Positions 62,256 through 64,000 of a DNA stretch of 64,000 nt are shown here, in pieces. The DNA is from Streptomyces sp. NBC_01197 (GTDB taxonomy: Bacteria; Actinomycetota; Actinomycetes; Streptomycetales; Streptomycetaceae): the NCBI RefSeq assembly GCF_036010505.1, contig NZ_CP108569.1, positions 3,359,001 to 3,423,000 of the forward strand. Direction: 5' to 3'. Position 1 is the first letter of the stretch, and each line of letters opens with the position of its first letter. The translations under genes were made by a program, and so were the position numbers. Below the pieces are notes generated by a model, which ran no database searches, was not told the DNA's origin, and worked only from the letters and a program-made list of their open reading frames with translations.

Positions 62256-63259
62256 CCGTTCCCCTCCCCAGGGTGGTGCACACCAGCGCCAAGCACGGCC
62301 AAGACCTCGGCCTCCCCGACCAAGGCCTGCCCGCAGGCACCTAGGTCCAAATCGTACGACACGCTGGATATGCCCTTGGGCAGCAGGTGAGGAACCAGCC
62401 GCGGGAACTCCTCGGTGACCCGGAAACAGCGGCGGGTGCCCAACTGCCAGCGTTCGCCCTCATAGTGACTGCGGTGCACGTCGAACCACCCGGCCTCGAC
62501 AAGACAGTTCTCCAATACCGCTCGCTGTCCAGCAATGCCAGGGTGGCCCCGCAGCTCGTCGACGAGATCGCACAGACTCGACCCTGCCTGATCGCTTTGC
62601 AGTTGCTGATGGACGAGCGCCAGGTAGTCGAGCGAACCGTCGTTCAGCTGCTCTTCTCCATGGATGCGGCACCGCAGGGGGTTGCGGCGGTCGCCGGAAG
62701 CCGTCTTGACCTCCAGGCCCCACGCCCCCCATGCGAAGTCCCGCACGCCGCTCGCCGGCCCCTGCCATCTCGATACGGCGTCCCGGCCACAGGCGGGGAG
62801 CACAAGGTCCCGCAGCACCAACAACTCACCGAAGAGACCGATCCGGGCCTCGGGCTTAAGTACCCCGCCCAGCCCCCTGCCCAGCACCCGCTGCCAGGAG
62901 GCGATCCTGCGCACCACTGCCGCAGCAGGGGCGACCGACGTGCGCTCTAGGTGATCTACGAGGTCGGCCAGCAAGGTGCAGAAGATGTGAGTGTCCGTGG
63001 TCGGCTGGGCCACGACTTCCACGTGACCCTCCCGAAAGAAGCAGGTCAGCCCGTTGGCCATGACGAGCTGCCGGTTCCCGAGCTGCTCGCCGCTTGCGAT
63101 CACCAAGGCTCGTTCGCGCCCGGGGAACCGCACTTCGAGGAAGACGTCGAGAGGGTGATCGGGCAACAGGCGGCGCCGCGAACTGCCGTGGGAGGCGGCA
63201 CGCACTCGCTCGATAGCCGCGAAGGACTCGGCCACCTCCTGAGGAGTAATCCGGGTCAC
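62252..63259 (-). CDS. PD-(D/E)XK motif nuclease-like protein (DUF4420-like)
   Basis: 335 residues from GTG at 63259, overlapping the Z1 stop (GTGA). The catalytic pattern is readable: Glu145 in GLFGELLVL, Asp174 in VRDFAWGAW, then Glu183 and Lys185 in GLEVKTAS. It has the look of the PD-(D/E)XK motif protein that accompanies Z1 and AIPR genes. As the nuclease of the set it would cut unmodified DNA, by inference. Confidence 0.85.
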   Translation of the reverse strand: MTRITPQEVAESFAAIERVRAASHGSSRRRLLPDHPLDVFLEVRFPGRERALVIASGEQLGNRQLVMANGLTCFFREGHVEVVAQPTTDTHIFCTLLADLVDHLERTSVAPAAAVVRRIASWQRVLGRGLGGVLKPEARIGLFGELLVLRDLVLPACGRDAVSRWQGPASGVRDFAWGAWGLEVKTASGDRRNPLRCRIHGEEQLNDGSLDYLALVHQQLQSDQAGSSLCDLVDELRGHPGIAGQRAVLENCLVEAGWFDVHRSHYEGERWQLGTRRCFRVTEEFPRLVPHLLPKGISSVSYDLDLGACGQALVGEAEVLAVLGAGVHHPGEGNG

Positions 63260-64000
63260 TCCTCGCCCTCCTCAGGGTCCTCGCCTGCTCCGGAAAGCAT
63301 CCTCTGTAGCTCACGCAGATAGATGTCGTTAACTCGGTAGCGCTTCGGGCGTGCAGTGGTGGAGACGGGCAAGGACAGTGCGTAGCCGATCAGCGGGAGT
63401 CCCTCAGGCAGGACGCCGTCTACTTGGTCTCCTGGGTCCACTGGATAGACGAGCAGAAGGCCCTCGCCCGGATCCCGACGACTGCGAATAGCATGGCCGC
63501 TAGCCCGTGAGGGCGTCCTACTGGCCACCCCCGCGCCCCCCGCAACGCTCGTCGGCTGTCGGTAGGCATCCGCGGGCAGGCCGATGGCTTCATGAACCGG
63601 GCTCACCAGCACACCCACCTGGTAGTCGGTGCCAGCCCGGATGGTCTCCTGTAGGCCAGCTAGCTTGCGCTTCACCATCCGCAGTTCTCTGCCGTCGAGC
63701 GTGAAGCTGCGCGGCGCATTGCCCGTCGTCACCGCAACGGTCCACCGGGTTAGCTCACCAAGGGTGTTCTGCCGGGAGATGTAGTCGACGAGAGTCTGTG
63801 GATTGGCTTGCAGGGTGCGGGGCGAAGCGGCAAACCCGTCGAGGAAGCGCAGCACGGTCGATGCCGGCACGCCCTGACGGAAAAAGCCCTGCGCCCCGTG
63901 CCGTAGCGGCTGAGATACCCCATCGCAGCCCTCCACTGCGGTCACAAGCCGCTCCAGGCGCGCATAGTTGTCCCGCATGGCCTGCTCGTTTGTGCGCATA
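63256..64000 (-). CDS. Z1-domain protein, C-terminal part (5' end outside window)
   Basis: The frame is open to the right edge; at least 248 codons including the stop at 63256. The segment GLLLVYPVDPGDQ, then LPEGLPLIGYALSLP and RYRVNDIYLRELQ resembles the C-terminal end of Z1-domain proteins, putative ATP-dependent partners in R-M-like systems. The Z1 core itself lies beyond the window, so the call rests on the tail and on the neighbours. The methionine at 63999 is internal, not the start. Confidence 0.65.
   Translation of the reverse strand, partial: MRTNEQAMRDNYARLERLVTAVEGCDGVSQPLRHGAQGFFRQGVPASTVLRFLDGFAASPRTLQANPQTLVDYISRQNTLGELTRWTVAVTTGNAPRSFTLDGRELRMVKRKLAGLQETIRAGTDYQVGVLVSPVHEAIGLPADAYRQPTSVAGGAGVASRTPSRASGHAIRSRRDPGEGLLLVYPVDPGDQVDGVLPEGLPLIGYALSLPVSTTARPKRYRVNDIYLRELQRMLSGAGEDPEEGEE

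Larger units (their letters stand above)
50059..64000. mobile_element. pSAM2-type actinomycete integrative and conjugative element (right end not in window)
   Basis: Starts in the 3' half of tRNA-Pro and carries int, xis, a RepSA-like initiator, small spread/transfer genes, a TraSA-like FtsK protein, Pra, KorSA and Pif homologs, in pSAM2 order as I know it. Assignment is firm to 58018. The DNA methyltransferase/AIPR/nuclease/Z1 genes to 64000 are placed in it provisionally because no second copy of the tRNA 3' end is seen in between; they could also be a neighbouring island. Confidence 0.8.

Noticed and set aside
58019..64000. Second copy of the tRNA-Pro 3' end (right attachment site)
   Set aside because: I looked for the T-arm and acceptor sequence (GTGGGTTCAAATCCCG) and found no copy in the window.

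Overview
The window is chromosomal DNA of a Streptomyces or very close relative. GC is high throughout, third positions are G/C-rich, GTG and TTG starts are common, and there are marker genes bldG, wblA, ssd, crp and topA in an order I recall from the S. coelicolor SCO3542 to SCO3582 region (from memory, not checked). Positions 1 to about 50000 are conserved core chromosome. Positions 50059 to 64000 are an integrated mobile element carrying what looks like a restriction-modification cargo.

Core region. 1-6212 holds a thymidylate kinase fused to an MFS-like membrane domain (cut by the window edge) and topA. 6522-11825 holds a small membrane protein, a class I methyltransferase, a lipoprotein and the proton-pumping pyrophosphatase hppA. 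12182-13072 is the bldG switch with its partner anti-sigma gene. A DUF1998-type helicase (13152-15671) runs tail to tail into a Tad pilus/secretion cluster read leftwards: ssd-tadA-tadB-tadC joined by 4-nt stop/start overlaps, then a small DUF4244 pilin and two TadE-like pseudopilins. 21590-33586 holds a HAD phosphatase, a probable 6S-like RNA, a degenerate Fic-like protein, a ParA/CooC-like ATPase, a SulP-carbonic anhydrase fusion, acs, nhaA, a holin-like membrane protein and an alpha/beta hydrolase. 34033-43720 holds a GH4 enzyme, a MarP-type protease, two Nudix hydrolases, nth, crp, an MBL hydrolase, a RidA protein and a DUF4177 protein. 42761-49918 holds two ArsA-like ATPases, wblA, a class A penicillin-binding protein, a YqeY protein and a metallophosphoesterase.

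Mobile region. A tRNA-Pro(CGG) gene at 50032-50105 is followed at once by an integrase. Next come xis, a RepSA-like replication initiator, four small spread or transfer genes, a TraSA-like FtsK translocase, a Pra-like activator, a KorSA-like GntR repressor and a Pif-like Nudix protein. This is the full core set of a pSAM2-type actinomycete integrative and conjugative element. Three copies of a 16-bp near-palindrome (ACTCMTGTACATGAGT-like) sit upstream of pra and over the start of the Pif-like gene and are proposed as KorSA operators. A pair of 64-nt arms, 52 of 64 positions complementary, lies in a gene-free stretch at 58284-58433.

Beyond that stretch, a leftward gene set runs in from the right edge: a Z1-domain protein (partial), a PD-(D/E)XK nuclease, an AIPR protein (these three joined by GTGA/TTGA overlaps) and a cytosine-5 DNA methyltransferase. 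The methyltransferase ends in an endonuclease III-type Cx6Cx2Cx5C iron-sulfur motif. This is the most novel-looking part of the window: an anti-phage R-M-like operon, probably of the kind that also carries a MutL/MORC ATPase, riding on or beside the element. No second attachment site is visible, so the right end of the element lies outside the window or has decayed.

A recurring oddity of the core is in-frame low-complexity sequence in or on otherwise conserved enzymes: Nth, TopA, Tmk, the carbonic anhydrase domain, GH4, an ArsA-like ATPase and a TadE protein.
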